Shown: positions 43,300-57,735, counted from the stretch's first letter. The stretch: 64,000 nucleotides of DNA from Maea johnstoni (GCA_963942565.1 OZ012685.1:26156576-26220575); one strand, 5' to 3'. Notes: a model not told the origin generated them from the sequence alone. Numbers and translations are program-made.

Positions 43300-44465
43300 T
43301 CGTTTATTGCCAGATTCGGATCAATTTGTATTCCCTTACGCCATCTATTGGTGTACCTATCAGCCAGTAGTTAACTTTACAAGGCTCCTCGACATATTTC
43401 CCAGGAGTAATTAGCCATCCCAAATCCGTTATTTCTACATACATGTGATCTTTATGTTCTTGCAAGCGTGGGCATTGAATAACAACGTGATATACCCTCT
43501 CCAGAGCATAATTATCACACCTGAACAGACTTCATGACTCATTGGGAGTCCGTTTAAACTAGCATGATCAGCAATAAGTCAGCCTGCTTGGGATTCCAGT
43601 TTGGCCATTTGTTCACATATCCCAATTAAATCGGGATGTACACCGCTGCCTTCACCACGAGAGGTTATTAGGGTACTCAAAATGCCATTCTTCTTGCATG
43701 ATATTGCAGTAGACCCCCAAAAAGAGTCCTCTAAAGACCACGCCTTTTCCAATGGTAGGGTCTTCCACGCACTATTTTGGATGGTAATTGGCCAACTCAT
43801 TATTTGCTGGATCCGTTTATAAAGCCTTCCAAGAGGCTAATTTCATCCAACGCACAGTTACGCAACGGTTTTTGAAAATCATCCAAACCCTATGTTGGTA
43901 TTCATTGCGCAGCTCTCGCTGATTACTCTCAGATGAGTACCCATATGCCAGGGTTTCAGTCATTTTTCAGGTTCTTTGCATCATTTGCCAAATTTGCCAC
44001 CAACATCAGAAGGGTTAGACAGTCCATATTTACCACTCTTATCCAAAATTGGGCTCTTCCCAACAGGGATTTTGTTTCTATATTTCTGCGTTACATACGT
44101 TCCAAAACTAGCTGTAGACATTTTCTGCATCCATGGTCAAATTCTTTAGAAGAACAACTTTTCACCTCAATACATAGGACGTATTTCTGACCCATCCATA
44201 AAATCTACTGGAGCTTGGCAACATCGAGGGAAATCTTTGGTGAGGCAACTGGCATTGCGCTAGAAATTCGATAGATTCTTCTTGTCTTTTTTCAAAAGAA
44301 TCCACATTTCACTACCGAAAGTCAGAATTGGCATCACGACTGTTCAGAATATCAAATTAAAAGCTGCAATTGAAATGCCACAGTATGGCCTCAAAGATCT
44401 TATCAAAATTAGTGAGTAGTGTGATGCCTCGATAGTTCTTTACTTCGAGGTAACACATGTTCTTC
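43300..44465 (-). mobile_element. LINE fragment, minus strand, interrupted by a family P element
   Basis: From right to left on the minus strand: EVKNYRGITLLTNFDKIFEA (44450-44390), the start of a LINE reverse transcriptase; VVMPILTFGSEMWILLKKDK (44340-44281), the block following the catalytic core; then a C-terminal region (KAWSLEDSFWG, GVHPDLIG, 43770-43600). The polymerase core with its YxDD box is missing, since the first two blocks are only about 50 bases apart. Stops and frame changes occur throughout. A family P element at 43868-44017 splits the C-terminal part. Clade not determined. Confidence 0.7.
43868..44017 (-). mobile_element. TTAA-type miniature transposon, family P, copy 5 (truncated)
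   Basis: Core AAACCCTATGTTGGTATTCA to AACATCAGAAGGGTTA. One end is missing. It lies within the LINE fragment and is therefore younger than it. Confidence 0.75.
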
Positions 44466-44469
44466 CCTT

Positions 44470-44681
44470 TAACCCTTATGCTGCTGGTGGCTAACTTGGC
44501 TAATACAAAATAATGCAAACATCCGGACAAATCACTGAAACCCTGGCAAATGGGTACTCATCTGAGAGTACTCAGCGAGAGCTTTCCAATGAGTACCAAC
44601 ATGACAGGGTTTAGATGTTTTTCAAAAATCTTTGCGTTCTTGTGCCCAGGGCGAAAGCAGCCTCAGTATTGGAAGGGTTAA
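44470..44681 (+). mobile_element. TTAA-type miniature transposon, family P, copy 6 (best preserved)
   Basis: TTAACCCTTATGCTGCTGGT at the left and CAGTATTGGAAGGGTTAA at the right, with TTAA on both sides. The ends pair as CCCTT(..)ATGCTG with a small offset. The interior is non-coding. Confidence 0.92.
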
Positions 44682-44940
44682 AGAGTGGGATGACTGGGTC
44701 CCTCTCCTAAGATTGCAGGGAATATATTCCCATACAACCATGTTATTGTTCAGAAGCATAAGAACACATGTTAGTTTATCTCCAGTGAACGTATTGTGCT
44801 CAGCACTAATTTCATTGAAACCTGAGGCATTCCTCATGTGCAGCTTAGAAATTTCAAGGATCTTCCACTTCAATGTTAAAGGGTGTTGTGTGGTTGTACG
44901 TAGTGAGACTCGCGATATGTATTTCCACAACTCGAGAGCT

Positions 44941-45188
44941 TGCCCTGATGGCCGTGTGGTTTAAAGCATTGCCACTGACTACTAGCTGCCTCTCACCACT
45001 GCCTGGGTTCAAATCCCGCGGGTGCATGTCAAAAGGTTGCCAGTGACTTGGGGTTAGGCGATGTTGTTTGCCAGGAAAACATTTTTGTAGTTTTCGCCAG
45101 GTTTTTCCTCCACCACATACAACTGGCTAGTCACGACTTATCCGCAATATGGCAGAAAAAGTGACGAAAACCAAAATTCCAAATTCCA
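44941..45188 (+). mobile_element. SINE family A, near-complete copy
   Basis: Head TGCCCTGATGGCCGTGTGGT, box-B-like GGGTTCAAATCCC, body TTGCCAGTGACTTGGGGTTA, then ATACAACTGGCTAGTCACGA and tail GTGACGAAAACCAAAATTCC. Confidence 0.87.
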
Positions 45189-45526
45189 GATTTGAACAAA
45201 TCGAATACCTGATTGACTTCATACACAATATAGAGGAAGAGGAAGCCTATCTAGAATCGTTTACGGTTTACCCTTGAGGCGGAGAGCATTTCCTGTTTCC
45301 TGTTGGCGTGTCCCTCTTGTCTAACCTGTCTGAGGGCAATCGATTCTTCAAAGGGCGTTTCCTGGTAGGGCTGGTCAAAGGTCTAACTATCATTCGCGAG
45401 CAAGGTGTTGGATTACATAACATAAGTAACATCAAAGTATACCCTGTGGTCTTAAAGCTGCACTGATGTGTATCTAATACCAAAATTCTCTACAGATGAA
45501 CAGACTTGCTTGGAAAATACCTTTAG

Positions 45527-45784
45527 TACAGTGCCGACATGTAATTCCTGCCCTAAATGCATGGGCAGCCAGGGCATAATACACAACTGCACCTCTGATT
45601 GCCACTCTAGTTCAATCAATTAGCTTGGCATAGAAGCATGAATGACTTCATTTACCTTTGATTCGCTACGTCGGTGATTGATGTTCTTGGCTTATTTTCT
45701 TGACATGTTATCGCTGGGTTTTCTACAACCAGGCACTAGCAGACGTCCAGTCGACCGGTGCAGGAATCAAATGTCTGCACTGTA
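45527..45784 (-). mobile_element. TA-type miniature transposon, copy 6
   Basis: TACAGTGCCGACATGTAATT to AATCAAATGTCTGCACTGTA, reverse orientation. Confidence 0.88.
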
Positions 45785-46573
45785 GTTACCTTCTCAGAAT
45801 TCGACTTCAAACGAAATTGTTTTCTTAACTCCCATAACTACTCTGCGTAAGAATTCCGAAGTATCAGAAATAGTATATTCGCCTGCTAAGTTTCAGGTGC
45901 TATTCGCCTTTAAGTGTGTATTAAACTTGATAGGTACGAAATACCGACGAGTCCATCACCAAGATGTTAAAGCAATTTAATAATCTCTAAAATCCTACCT
46001 TGATAGTTTAAAAGGAAAAAATAGTGCATCCTTAACAAATCGCATGGTCTCTGTTAAATGCAGAAAAGTATGTCGATGTCTTTTTATGGAATAGAAAGAA
46101 GGAAGATCTCATTGGGTCTGACACTACGCCTTTCTGCTTATCAACGCACCTCGGTTGTATATATTCAAATACGCTGTACTTAAACATGTTCACAGCGCAC
46201 GTCGCACATGTGTTAACTGAGTTGAACAGCGAGATAAACAGCCAACTGTCTATGAAATACATAACATAGGTTTGTGTGGATGAGACATACCTGTTGGCCT
46301 ATTACTACGTCCTCCAATGTAAGCCACGCGATTCCTAGAAAAATCTTAAAAAAACACATTACTAATGCATTAAGGCACCTTGAGATACTTATATGAAATA
46401 TGCATGGTTTCCTGTCGGGTAGATCAAAAGTATTTCCTGCATCAATTGGACATATGGGAATGATAGAAGCCATTTTATCGTGATTTGATTATTCTTGTAC
46501 ATTGTGTATCAACGCAAAACAATTGCGTAACAAAAGGAGGGTATTTTCGTAGTTACATGTATAAGACTTAAGA

Positions 46574-46576
<3 letters not shown>
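45785..46576. other. Unannotated stretch
   Basis: Short open frames only; nothing recognised. Confidence 0.55.
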
Positions 46577-46655
<79 letters not shown>

Positions 46656-46669
46656 TGTATATATATATG
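46577..46669. repeat. (TA)n array
   Basis: TA dinucleotides with one ACTG interruption near 46653. Confidence 0.96.
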
Positions 46670-48117
46670 AAAATATGTGAGTTTTGTAGACAGTTATTAT
46701 TCTTTGAATTTTGGATTACACTTTTTAGGTCCCTATACAATTATAAAGAGCAATTTGAAACCTTGATTTTATCTTTCCTTAATTCTTGTTCAAAGTAGTT
46801 CGTTGATTAATTCCGTTCCTTAATTACTAAAATGCATTTTTTGTAAATTGCGATACGTATTAACCGTGCGTCCATCAATAGGAAATGGTAGATTTACTCA
46901 ATTGGAATTCATCAGCTAATGCTTGATTTGTGTGACTACTCGGCTAATTGGAAACTGGCTCCATTGCCACCCTACATCCGAGCTTTAATCTGTGCAAACT
47001 CTGGAATAGTGAAGGGCGACATTCTGACTGATATCTACCGGAGGCCGAATCAATTTAGTCAATAGCCATGTATGATCACAATCGAACAAGGGTTTTACGG
47101 AGAAAACGGAACATAACTAAATATTTTGATGTATCTACAAGTAAGTAGTTTGTGACGCTCGGGCGGTAACCTCTGAATATAAGTACCGAATGGAAGAAAA
47201 AAAATACTAAAATGTCAACCTACATTGTACATGTACAAGAAAATTCTTATGAAATTTATGATTAATTGGCTTATTTCTTTTACATTTGATTTATATATTC
47301 CACCAAGAGAGATCGATGAATTTCATGGATTATAAAAGAAGTTTTCTCATCAATCATCGATGGCTTTTCTTTAGAATTCATTTCTTCTCTCTTACCTTAT
47401 TGATTGCCGCGGAAGTGTACTATTTATATTTTTCTCTATTTCAATTTATCACCATGGTACCATTTGCTCTAACGTGTGGTTTTGCGAAGGTTAATGAACC
47501 ACGCGCATTCCTTAACAAGCTTTTCTTTATAATTATTTCTTACCGATATTGCTTGTATATAAAAAAGCATTACCCCGGAAACGACTCATACTCTTATCAC
47601 TAAGGATGGTTTCAAAACTTTTAAACACCCAGAACTCAGTGATATCATACGTTAAAAATTTGCTATAGATAAAACTCGTTTTTGAATTCATGCATTTTGT
47701 GTTTTCAAGTTGCACGAAACGTACGTGTTAAAGCGTTAAAGAAAGCGACCTTCATGACGTAATCTGCAACATATCGATTATCACATCCTATAGGAACTGT
47801 GAGAATTTGAATTTACAGCAAACATTGGGCAACTTATGTGAGCGTCATTGATATCATACCCGATATGTGTACATACCAGATATCCGCTGCTTGATATACA
47901 AGATGTTTCTTTTGTGTTTGGACAATCCTTTCGTATGCGCCGTATTTCGTATTTCTATTATAAATAGGCTAATTCGATAAAGCCGTCTTTACAAACGGAA
48001 GTAATAGGCTATTGTGAGCATTTGATTAACTGTATTGTATCACAAGATTAGGTTACTAATTTCAAGCGGGGCATAAATGCATATGTAAATGTTCAATGCC
48101 TGGTTTTGTTTAGGTAC
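46670..48117. other. Unannotated stretch
   Basis: The longest frame (47286-47603, plus) encodes a hydrophobic-looking peptide without family features. No gene supported. Confidence 0.5.
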
Positions 48118-48295
48118 ATACACACACGTGCATATATAAATACACACATGCATACTTACAAACACACATACCTAAATACATACATAAATATATACATACA
48201 TACATACATAGATTCAAACATAAATACATACATGCATGCATACATACATACTTACATACATACATACTTACAAAAATACATACTTTCATACATAC
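48118..48295. repeat. (CATA)n array, imperfect
   Basis: ACACACAT, CATACATA and AAATACATA units; His/Thr/Tyr-rich frames across it are repeat products. Confidence 0.93.
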
Positions 48296-48639
48296 ACGCC
48301 TAAAGGTGCTTAAATAGTCTTCCGTCTCGCATATCATCCCTTTAAGGGAGATTTTAAGCATCTCTATACAGTAAAACCACTATATTTTTCTGTGTTTAGT
48401 TAATACTAATAAAAATGTATACTACTTTTATTATGTATAATTTTTGCGTTCAGGATATATAGAGAGTATAACACACTTTTTCTCAAAATCCTTTGTTATC
48501 TAAGTTATAATTTCTTCCATGTTGAGGTAAACAGAAGCGCGGTAGTAACTTTTTGTAAGCCTCTTGTAATGCAAAAGTGTCATCTATTTTTGTACAGGCG
48601 ACAAATCTTACGTATCAGGGAGTTATAAATCTCCGAATA

Positions 48640-48796
48640 CGCCATATCTAACTGTGTTTGTATCTATTTGATTTATAATTGTCAGCATTTGTATTTGTTT
48701 CGAGAAAAGGAAATGTATGAAGTATGATTTTGTACCGTCATAAGGAACAGTCAATAAACATATCAATATCAATACATACATAAATAAATACATACA
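48640..48796 (+). mobile_element. Possible LINE 3' tail
   Basis: GTATGATTTTGTACCGTCAT and CAGTCAATAAACAT followed by a (CATA)n tail. A similar block (GTATGATTTTGTACAATCGA, CAGTCAGTAAACAT) lies at about 57980-58027. A shared 3' end followed by a simple repeat is typical of CR1/L2-like LINEs. Confidence 0.4.
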
Positions 48797-49052
48797 TACA
48801 GTACCGACATTTAATTCCTGCACTTAATGCATGGACAGCCCGGGCATAATACACACACAAGTGTCAACACTTTTCCTGGGCATGGATACATGGATGACCT
48901 TACAACTGAAAGTAGCTTTGATTCACAATCTACGTGGTCATAGATATGTTTGACTTATTCTCTTTTTTGACATTTTACCAATGGGTGTTTGTACAACCAG
49001 GCACTGGCAGACGTCCGGTCGACTGGAGCAGGAATTAAATGCCTGTACTGTA
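48797..49052 (-). mobile_element. TA-type miniature transposon, copy 7, inside a (CATA)n array
   Basis: TACAGTACCGACATTTAATT to AATTAAATGCCTGTACTGTA. The array CATACATA continues on both sides (48780-48796 and 49053-49112), so the element inserted into an existing microsatellite. Confidence 0.9.
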
Positions 49053-49292
49053 CATACATACATGCATGCATACATACATACATAAATACATACATACATA
49101 CATACATACATAAATAATCACTACTAGGCAAATGTTGCCTAAGAGAGTCTTATGGCACCACGTCCGCATTATCGTGACACCGATCTTCTTTCATATACAA
49201 GTGTCCTGGGGCTATCTGTCATGGTAGATCAGATCAAAGGAGCCTTGTCTGAACCTTAACTCACGAAACACCTGCCCTCGATATAACACCTG

Positions 49293-49630
49293 AACAATGC
49301 TTGACCGTCTTTGAGATACCACCTACGGCACATCGTGTAGAAATGATTCTTTGAGCGTGATATCTTGGTCTTTGAATCTCTTCCCAAAGCAGGAAATAGA
49401 AATTTCAAGTAAACGCAATGCTGGACCGTCTTCGAGATACCACTTACGGCACATCGTGTAAAAATGCTTCTTTGGGCGTGATATCTTGGTCTTTGAATCT
49501 CTTCCCAAAGCAGGAAATAGAAATTTCAAGTAAACGCAATGCTGGACCGTCTTCGAGACACCAACTACAGCACATCGTGTAGAAATGCTTCGTTGAGCGT
49601 GATATCTTGGTCTTTGAATCTCTTCCCAGA
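49293..49630. repeat. Tandem repeat, 121-bp unit, nearly three copies
   Basis: GACCGTCTT(T/C)GAGA recurs at 49303, 49424 and 49545. Each unit contains GCACATCGTGTA, GCGTGATATCTTGGTCTTTG and AATCTCTTCCCA. Copies two and three are almost identical, so the array is recent. Minus-strand open frames over it are repetitive, with no recognised domain. Confidence 0.92.
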
Positions 49631-50821
49631 CCATGAGATACATGTAGAAACCTGAAGTTACAACATTTTAGCATCTCGTGTGGTCATGGAAACGTGACAC
49701 GTTTTGAACAGTGGCAATCGAGTTCTTTGACAGCTTTTCTTTTAGTGCTTGGATATTTTCCCGGCGCAGATGTTTAGGCCAAAGACATAAAAGTGCAAAT
49801 CTCATCGATATGGGTCGTGATATACTAGTAGCCGGAATGCATGCTAGATGTATTGTGACTGTATTCGAAGGGGGGGGGGGGGGTTGATACCTTCATGACA
49901 TCTCTTCCTGCAACATACATTGTGTATATCATGTCCAACTTCTATTTCATGTCTATCTCATGAGGGAAAATTCGTGCATCTCCAATCATACCTACATATA
50001 TTTTTATCAAACGAAGCCATGAGAGTTGCATTACGCACCATCTCCGGTCGGATAATAGAGAATGGGTAACATGCAAAAACTTTAGCAATTGTTGAAGAAC
50101 GTAATACCAATTGTCAAATGGTAGCCAATAGTGTAGGTAAGAAATCTTCATTTGTTTGAATCATTGATATATGGAATATATTGAGAAAGTCTAGTTACTT
50201 ATGATAAATATACTGTTGTCGTTTAAGGGTCACTGGAAATGTATATAGGAAATGTAAACCTTGCCGTAAGCCACGACGCATTAAATATTCTAGTAGCTTT
50301 TGGTAGCCAACTGGTTATTAGGACATGCATGCGCCTTTGTGACATTCAAGTCTTTTAAAATCTTTCCTTTTTGTCCAATTGTCTTTTAGTCTTTTGGATG
50401 GCCCTGTGCCATAGTATACCTGGGTGGTTTTATTGTGAGAATTACGGTACTAAAGGTAGTAAAGGCATGTTTGTATAGAGGTATGGCCGTTGTCTTTGCT
50501 TTTTTGGATGAACTCCTTTCTGTAAACCTCAGAGGGCTTCCTTGATATTAATTTATCTTGATATTAATTTGTAGAGTGATTATTTCTCATTTTCCGGTTC
50601 ATGTTTTCTTTGAGTTATGTAATAGTCAATTACACGGTAGACGTTATGTTTCTTTATTTTTTGTCTTTCATTAGTATGTTCATTTTGTTTATACATTTTT
50701 GATATAGTACTTTGCGATGTATGATTTTGTATCTCGGAATACAGCCAAGTTTGATAATAGTATGAGTTGAGGCGAGGATGTGCCCATAACAGCAAAAAAT
50801 GCAACAAGCAATAACACCCTA
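49631..50821. other. Unannotated stretch
   Basis: Includes a G run at 49870-49882 and, near 50718-50738, a GATGTATGATTTTGTA motif like the LINE tail at 48.7 kb. No gene recognised. Confidence 0.5.
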
Positions 50822-51037
50822 TTAACCCTCCAATGCTGAGGCTACTTTAGTCCAAAGCACAATGATGCAAAGACTTTTGAAATCATTTAAATAAAACCAT
50901 GGAATGTTAGTATTCATTCGATAACTCTTGCTGAGTACTCTCAGATGAGTACCCATGCGCCAGGATTCCAGTCATATTTCAGTTTTTTTGCGTAATATTG
51001 TATTGGCCAAATTAACCACCAGCAGCATAAGGGTTAA
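50822..51037 (-). mobile_element. TTAA-type miniature transposon, family P, copy 7
   Basis: TTAACCCTCCAATGCTGAGG to CAGCAGCATAAGGGTTAA, both TTAA present. It lies about 375 bp upstream of the calcyphosin-like start codon. Confidence 0.9.
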
Positions 51038-51144
51038 AGAAAACTAACAATGCGACCATATAATCTCCCATTGATTTTCGTTTATGCATAATTGGCGACA
51101 AAAGAAAAACACATTTTCAAAGGTCGTTCCCTGTATTGGTGTTA

Positions 51145-51198
51145 ATGACGTAATAAAGTAACTTCATGACGTCAACTCAAATAATTGGTGTGTATAAG
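51145..51198 (+). promoter_or_regulatory. CRE-like sites and TATA-like box upstream of the calcyphosin-like gene
   Basis: A consensus cAMP-response octamer TGACGTCA lies at 51167-51174, a related TGACGTAA at 51145-51152, and TATAAG at 51193-51198, about 220-270 bases upstream of the proposed start codon. The arrangement suits a CREB/ATF-responsive core promoter. No RFX X-box, expected for many ciliary genes, was seen. Confidence 0.35.
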
Positions 51199-51412
51199 CG
51201 AGAATATCTTTGCAAAACACCTCGAACTATTGCGGAGAACTGAAGGAATTCCCATCTGCTCGTCAGTTTTCTTCATTTACACTGTTAATCGCATAGGTAA
51301 ATGGATCGATTTTACCTACCCCACCTACATAGCGGTTAGCTTCTGTTGTGCGGCGGAATTACATGTAGATGATCATCGCCTTTAACACATAACGTTGTTC
51401 AGAGAATAGAAA

Positions 51413-51456
51413 ATGGCACTTCAGAATGCTGCTGGAAGCGTCGTTCTCGGTAAAAG
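51413..51456 (+). CDS. Calcyphosin-like EF-hand protein, first coding exon
   Basis: A 44-base coding stretch, ATG to AAAAG before a GTACGT donor, encoding MALQNAAGSVVLGK plus two bases. It joins in frame to the exon at 60195: AG plus G makes Arg and reading continues RYKKMSAQKPLKRRD. The support is this in-frame joining, a good donor, and the similarity of a short basic N-terminus to that of vertebrate CAPSL. It is short, so chance cannot be excluded; translation could instead begin at the internal ATG of the next exon (MSAQKP). Confidence 0.55.
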
Positions 51457-52784
51457 GTACGTTTTAAGTTTATATCAATTTACTGAGCCAAAATACACCC
51501 TGTTTCTTCACGCCTATTCATACCTTTCAGATATGCCCGAATTAGTGATACACTGTATTGGCTATCCCTATCGACTGTCCTAAAAATAGTACACAATTGT
51601 ATGCAATTAAGGAATGATGAAAAGTAGTAGAATGTTTGAAAGTTGCTGATAAAAATGTGCAATAGCAGTATAAAATATAAACAAGGAACGTCTTATTAAT
51701 CACATATTGCCTCAGGAAGAGGCAATGATGCCGGAGGACTAATGGCGCCTGCCTGCATTATAGCTAGGGCGAGAATATATGGCAAAGCAATATTGCTATA
51801 GGAATATTTTCCTTCGGCGATGTGTGGCTATAGCTGAGTTGCATGGCGTTTTAACTAGTTTCAATCCCTCACCACTGTCAAAGGTCCCGAGTTGGTATAG
51901 CCTCGTGGCGTGTGAGAAATCTATCATGAGAAAGCTATCATTACATTCGTGTTAGACGATATTGTTCCCCAGTGCTTTGGCGTTTGGGTGACATGCTAGT
52001 AGCAATTTAGCCTCAATATTGGCTAGAAGACTCTCTGATCATTTAGACTTTTGGAGATAAAATGAAATTGAAATTCAGATAATCAGCATAATTTATCTTT
52101 CTAATTTCATTTTGTATTCAGAATATTTAAATTTGAATCGCTTGATTTTGAGGTAAAAATGGACCCCTGATCTATATGATCGAAAAGTTAGCTTCATTTT
52201 CATGGTACCACAGACTAAATATTTCCTTGTGTATAGTAAAGTTGGCTGTGGGCGGCATGGCAAATATTTGTTTTTTATGAGATTTTCCCGAAATGAGTTA
52301 AGGCTATGGATATTCTTGTAAAATGACCGTACCGCGAGTAACCGAGAAAAAAACGAATTGCATATACAATGAAACATGATTATGCAACAGAATTGTTCAC
52401 ATTGGATGTTCCGAATTAGATCAGGATCATGTGAGATAGGAAATCGTGTTCACAAAAGGAGAATTTCAAATCAACGACGTAGTTTACATTTAGAGATAAC
52501 ACTTTAATTCCAGAAAACACAAGACTAAATAAAATGGCGAACTAATTACTAACGTACGATATGGCACTAGTGGAACACGTAGGCATATGGAAGGGAAGTA
52601 ATGGTGAAAAAGGAAGTAATCAATAAAACCCTATTGTTGCTCCAGTAGCCAGGTCGGCTTTGTAATGGGTAGGTTTACAAAATAAAGAACATGTTATCAT
52701 GACATTTCTTTTGTGTTACGTGCTAGCTCACTCCATCGATATATTAAGCAGTCCCACATTGCAGCTGCCCCGGTAGCCGAGGGC

Positions 52785-53000
52785 CTGAACTGATGGCTGA
52801 GTGGTCTAAAGCGTTGCCACTGACTTCTGGCTGTCTCTCACCGCTGTCCGGGTTCATCCCACCCGAGGAATGTGTGAAAGTTGCCAATGACTTGGGGTTA
52901 GGCGGTTGTTTTTGTGAGGCACTCCGGTTTCCACCACCAGTCATAACTGGCTAGTCAAGACTGAGGCAGAAAAAAGTGACGAAATTCCAAATTTCTGGTA
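52785..53000 (+). mobile_element. SINE family A copy in the calcyphosin-like intron
   Basis: Head CTGAACTGATGGCTGAGTGG, GTCCGGGTTCATCCC, body TTGCCAATGACTTGGGGTTA, tail AAAGTGACGAAATTCCAAAT. Confidence 0.85.
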
Positions 53001-53097
53001 GTCGATTGGTGCAGAGCATTGCAAATTAAGCGTTTCCTGTTACTCGCCGTTGCCAAAGCCCGGATTTGAATCAGGCTTAAGTTATATGCAAAAGTTA

Positions 53098-54713
<1,616 letters not shown>

Positions 54714-54743
54714 CTACTACTACCGCTACTACTACTACTACCG

Positions 54744-54816
<73 letters not shown>

Positions 54817-54818
54817 CG

Positions 54819-54867
<49 letters not shown>

Positions 54868-54887
54868 CGCTACTACTACTACTACCG

Positions 54888-54927
<40 letters not shown>

Positions 54928-54966
54928 CGCTAATACTACTACTACTACTAGTACTACTACTACTAG

Positions 54967-54997
<31 letters not shown>

Positions 54998-55148
54998 GCT
55001 GCTGCTGCTGTTGTTGCTGCTACTTCTACTACTACTACTACTACTACCACTGCTGCTGCTGCTGCTGCTATTGCAACCTCTCCTGTTGCTGCTGGTTCTA
55101 CCATTGCTATCACTTAAACAATAACAACGACAGCAACCACTACTAATG

Positions 55149-55234
<86 letters not shown>

Positions 55235-55235
55235 G

Positions 55236-55293
<58 letters not shown>
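54714..55293. repeat. (CTA)n trinucleotide array with CTG-rich blocks
   Basis: About 580 bp, mostly ACT/CTA with CCGCTA interruptions at intervals, CTG blocks near 54997-55020 and 55052-55070, and a break at 55083-55140. Several frames stay open (Thr, Tyr, Leu, Val or Ser runs) only because the unit lacks stops in those frames. Confidence 0.95.
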
Positions 55294-56372
<1,079 letters not shown>

Positions 56373-56572
56373 NNNNNNNNNNNNNNNNNNNNNNNNNNNN
56401 NNNNNNNNNNNNNNNNNNNNNNNNNNNNNNNNNNNNNNNNNNNNNNNNNNNNNNNNNNNNNNNNNNNNNNNNNNNNNNNNNNNNNNNNNNNNNNNNNNNN
56501 NNNNNNNNNNNNNNNNNNNNNNNNNNNNNNNNNNNNNNNNNNNNNNNNNNNNNNNNNNNNNNNNNNNNNNNN
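56373..56572. other. Assembly gap (200 N)
   Basis: Exactly 200 undetermined bases, a conventional placeholder length, beginning inside a TA array. Confidence 0.99.
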
Positions 56573-57176
56573 AATCGATACGGACTATGTGGAGATAAAG
56601 AACAAATACACATTTGATATCTTACCAGCAAACACATACACGCTTTTCAATAGTACACCAGTCACAGTAGGGAAATGAATGTCTAATGTATACAACATAT
56701 TGTGTCAATGAGTAAATATTCTTGGGAATTAAAAATTGAATGAGTCAATTGATATAAGTATATCAGTGAACCACATACTTGGCGCCAGATGCCACCATAT
56801 TGTCAATAGGCTAATGTATAGTACAGGACAATTATATACATTGACTGAGAGATGTTTTCGTTGAGACCTCTTACACCAGGTACCCATCCCATTGTTCTAT
56901 TTCAAATCAACCTAGATTTCAACTACATTTCAACCCATTCTTCCCCCGAGTTCTCATAGAAAAGTTGAAAAGGACATGAGATTGATACGTGGATATATTC
57001 TGCTAAATGTTCTGGGGAAAGTCGTTGGCTATGTCTTGCTTATCTCCCTCAAATATTTCACACTAAAGCTTTCATCAGAATATATCTCCAATCGAATACA
57101 GTTCCTTGTGGTGAGTCAGTGTGGATAAAATTGTCTTAACATCTCAGAAATAGATTATCATGGCCGGTAAGTAATA

Positions 57177-57463
57177 GAAAGAACACAAGGGACTGTGGGT
57201 TATAGTGGAAAACCCAAGGTTCCGCATGAGTGCGCAGAACGAGTGTGAAACCGAGGTTGGTCCACTATAACCCACACGTCCCGAGTGGTTCTTTGTCACT
57301 TGTAGCATGGCCTGCTCCCTTCAGCCAATCACAAACCTCGAAAAGTGTGTTCAGTGAACATCTCTGTGTGGGTGAGACAAAGACAGCTAGCCGTGTTCTT
57401 CAGAAAAAAATAAGACACTTTTCGATGTCTGTGATTGGCTGAAGGGAGCAGGCCATGCTACAA
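57177..57463. mobile_element. Two adjacent large hairpins (miniature foldback elements)
   Basis: Hairpin 1: arm 57177-57209 (CTGTGGGTTATAGTGGA) pairs with 57261-57294 (TCCACTATAACCCACA). Hairpin 2: arm 57300-57348 (TAGCATGGCCTGCTCCCTTC) pairs with 57415-57463 (GAAGGGAGCAGGCCATGCTA), about 48 bp with few mismatches and a 66-base loop. They lie 5 bases apart. Confidence 0.8.
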
Positions 57464-57610
57464 TATTTAGATATGCTCCATCTTAAATAGCCACAGCAGT
57501 CTCTATTTGATAAGACCTGCACGATTCCCTATATACGCAGTGAGTGACGTGTGGAAAAGTGATTGAAATAAATATGGCAGTATTTGTTCCTTGTATCCCA
57601 AGCAACCAGG

Positions 57611-57735
57611 GCTGCCCTGATAGCCGAGTGGTCTAGAGCATTGAAATTGACTGCAGGCTGTCCCTCACCACAGTCCGGGTTCGAATCCGGCTAGGGTATG
57701 TGAAAAGGTTGCCAGTGACTTAGGGTTATGCAGTG
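57611..57735 (+). mobile_element. SINE family A, 3'-truncated copy
   Basis: The head GCTGCCCTGATAGCCGAGTG and GTCCGGGTTCGAATCC (an intact box B) are present; the match ends after GCCAGTGACTTAGGGTTATG. The tRNA-like part cannot fold into a full tRNA with a paired acceptor stem. Confidence 0.82.

Noticed and set aside
48106-48303. His/Thr/Tyr-rich frame
   Set aside because: Translation of imperfect (CATA)n.
48118-49112. CRISPR-like array
   Set aside because: Units are 4-base microsatellite repeats without spacers; animal DNA.
49323-49674. Repetitive minus-strand frames across the 121-bp array
   Set aside because: The 121-bp period is not a multiple of three, so units fall in different frames; no family features.
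57611-57690. A tRNA gene (Ser/Leu-like)
   Set aside because: Matches the head of SINE family A and lacks a paired acceptor stem.
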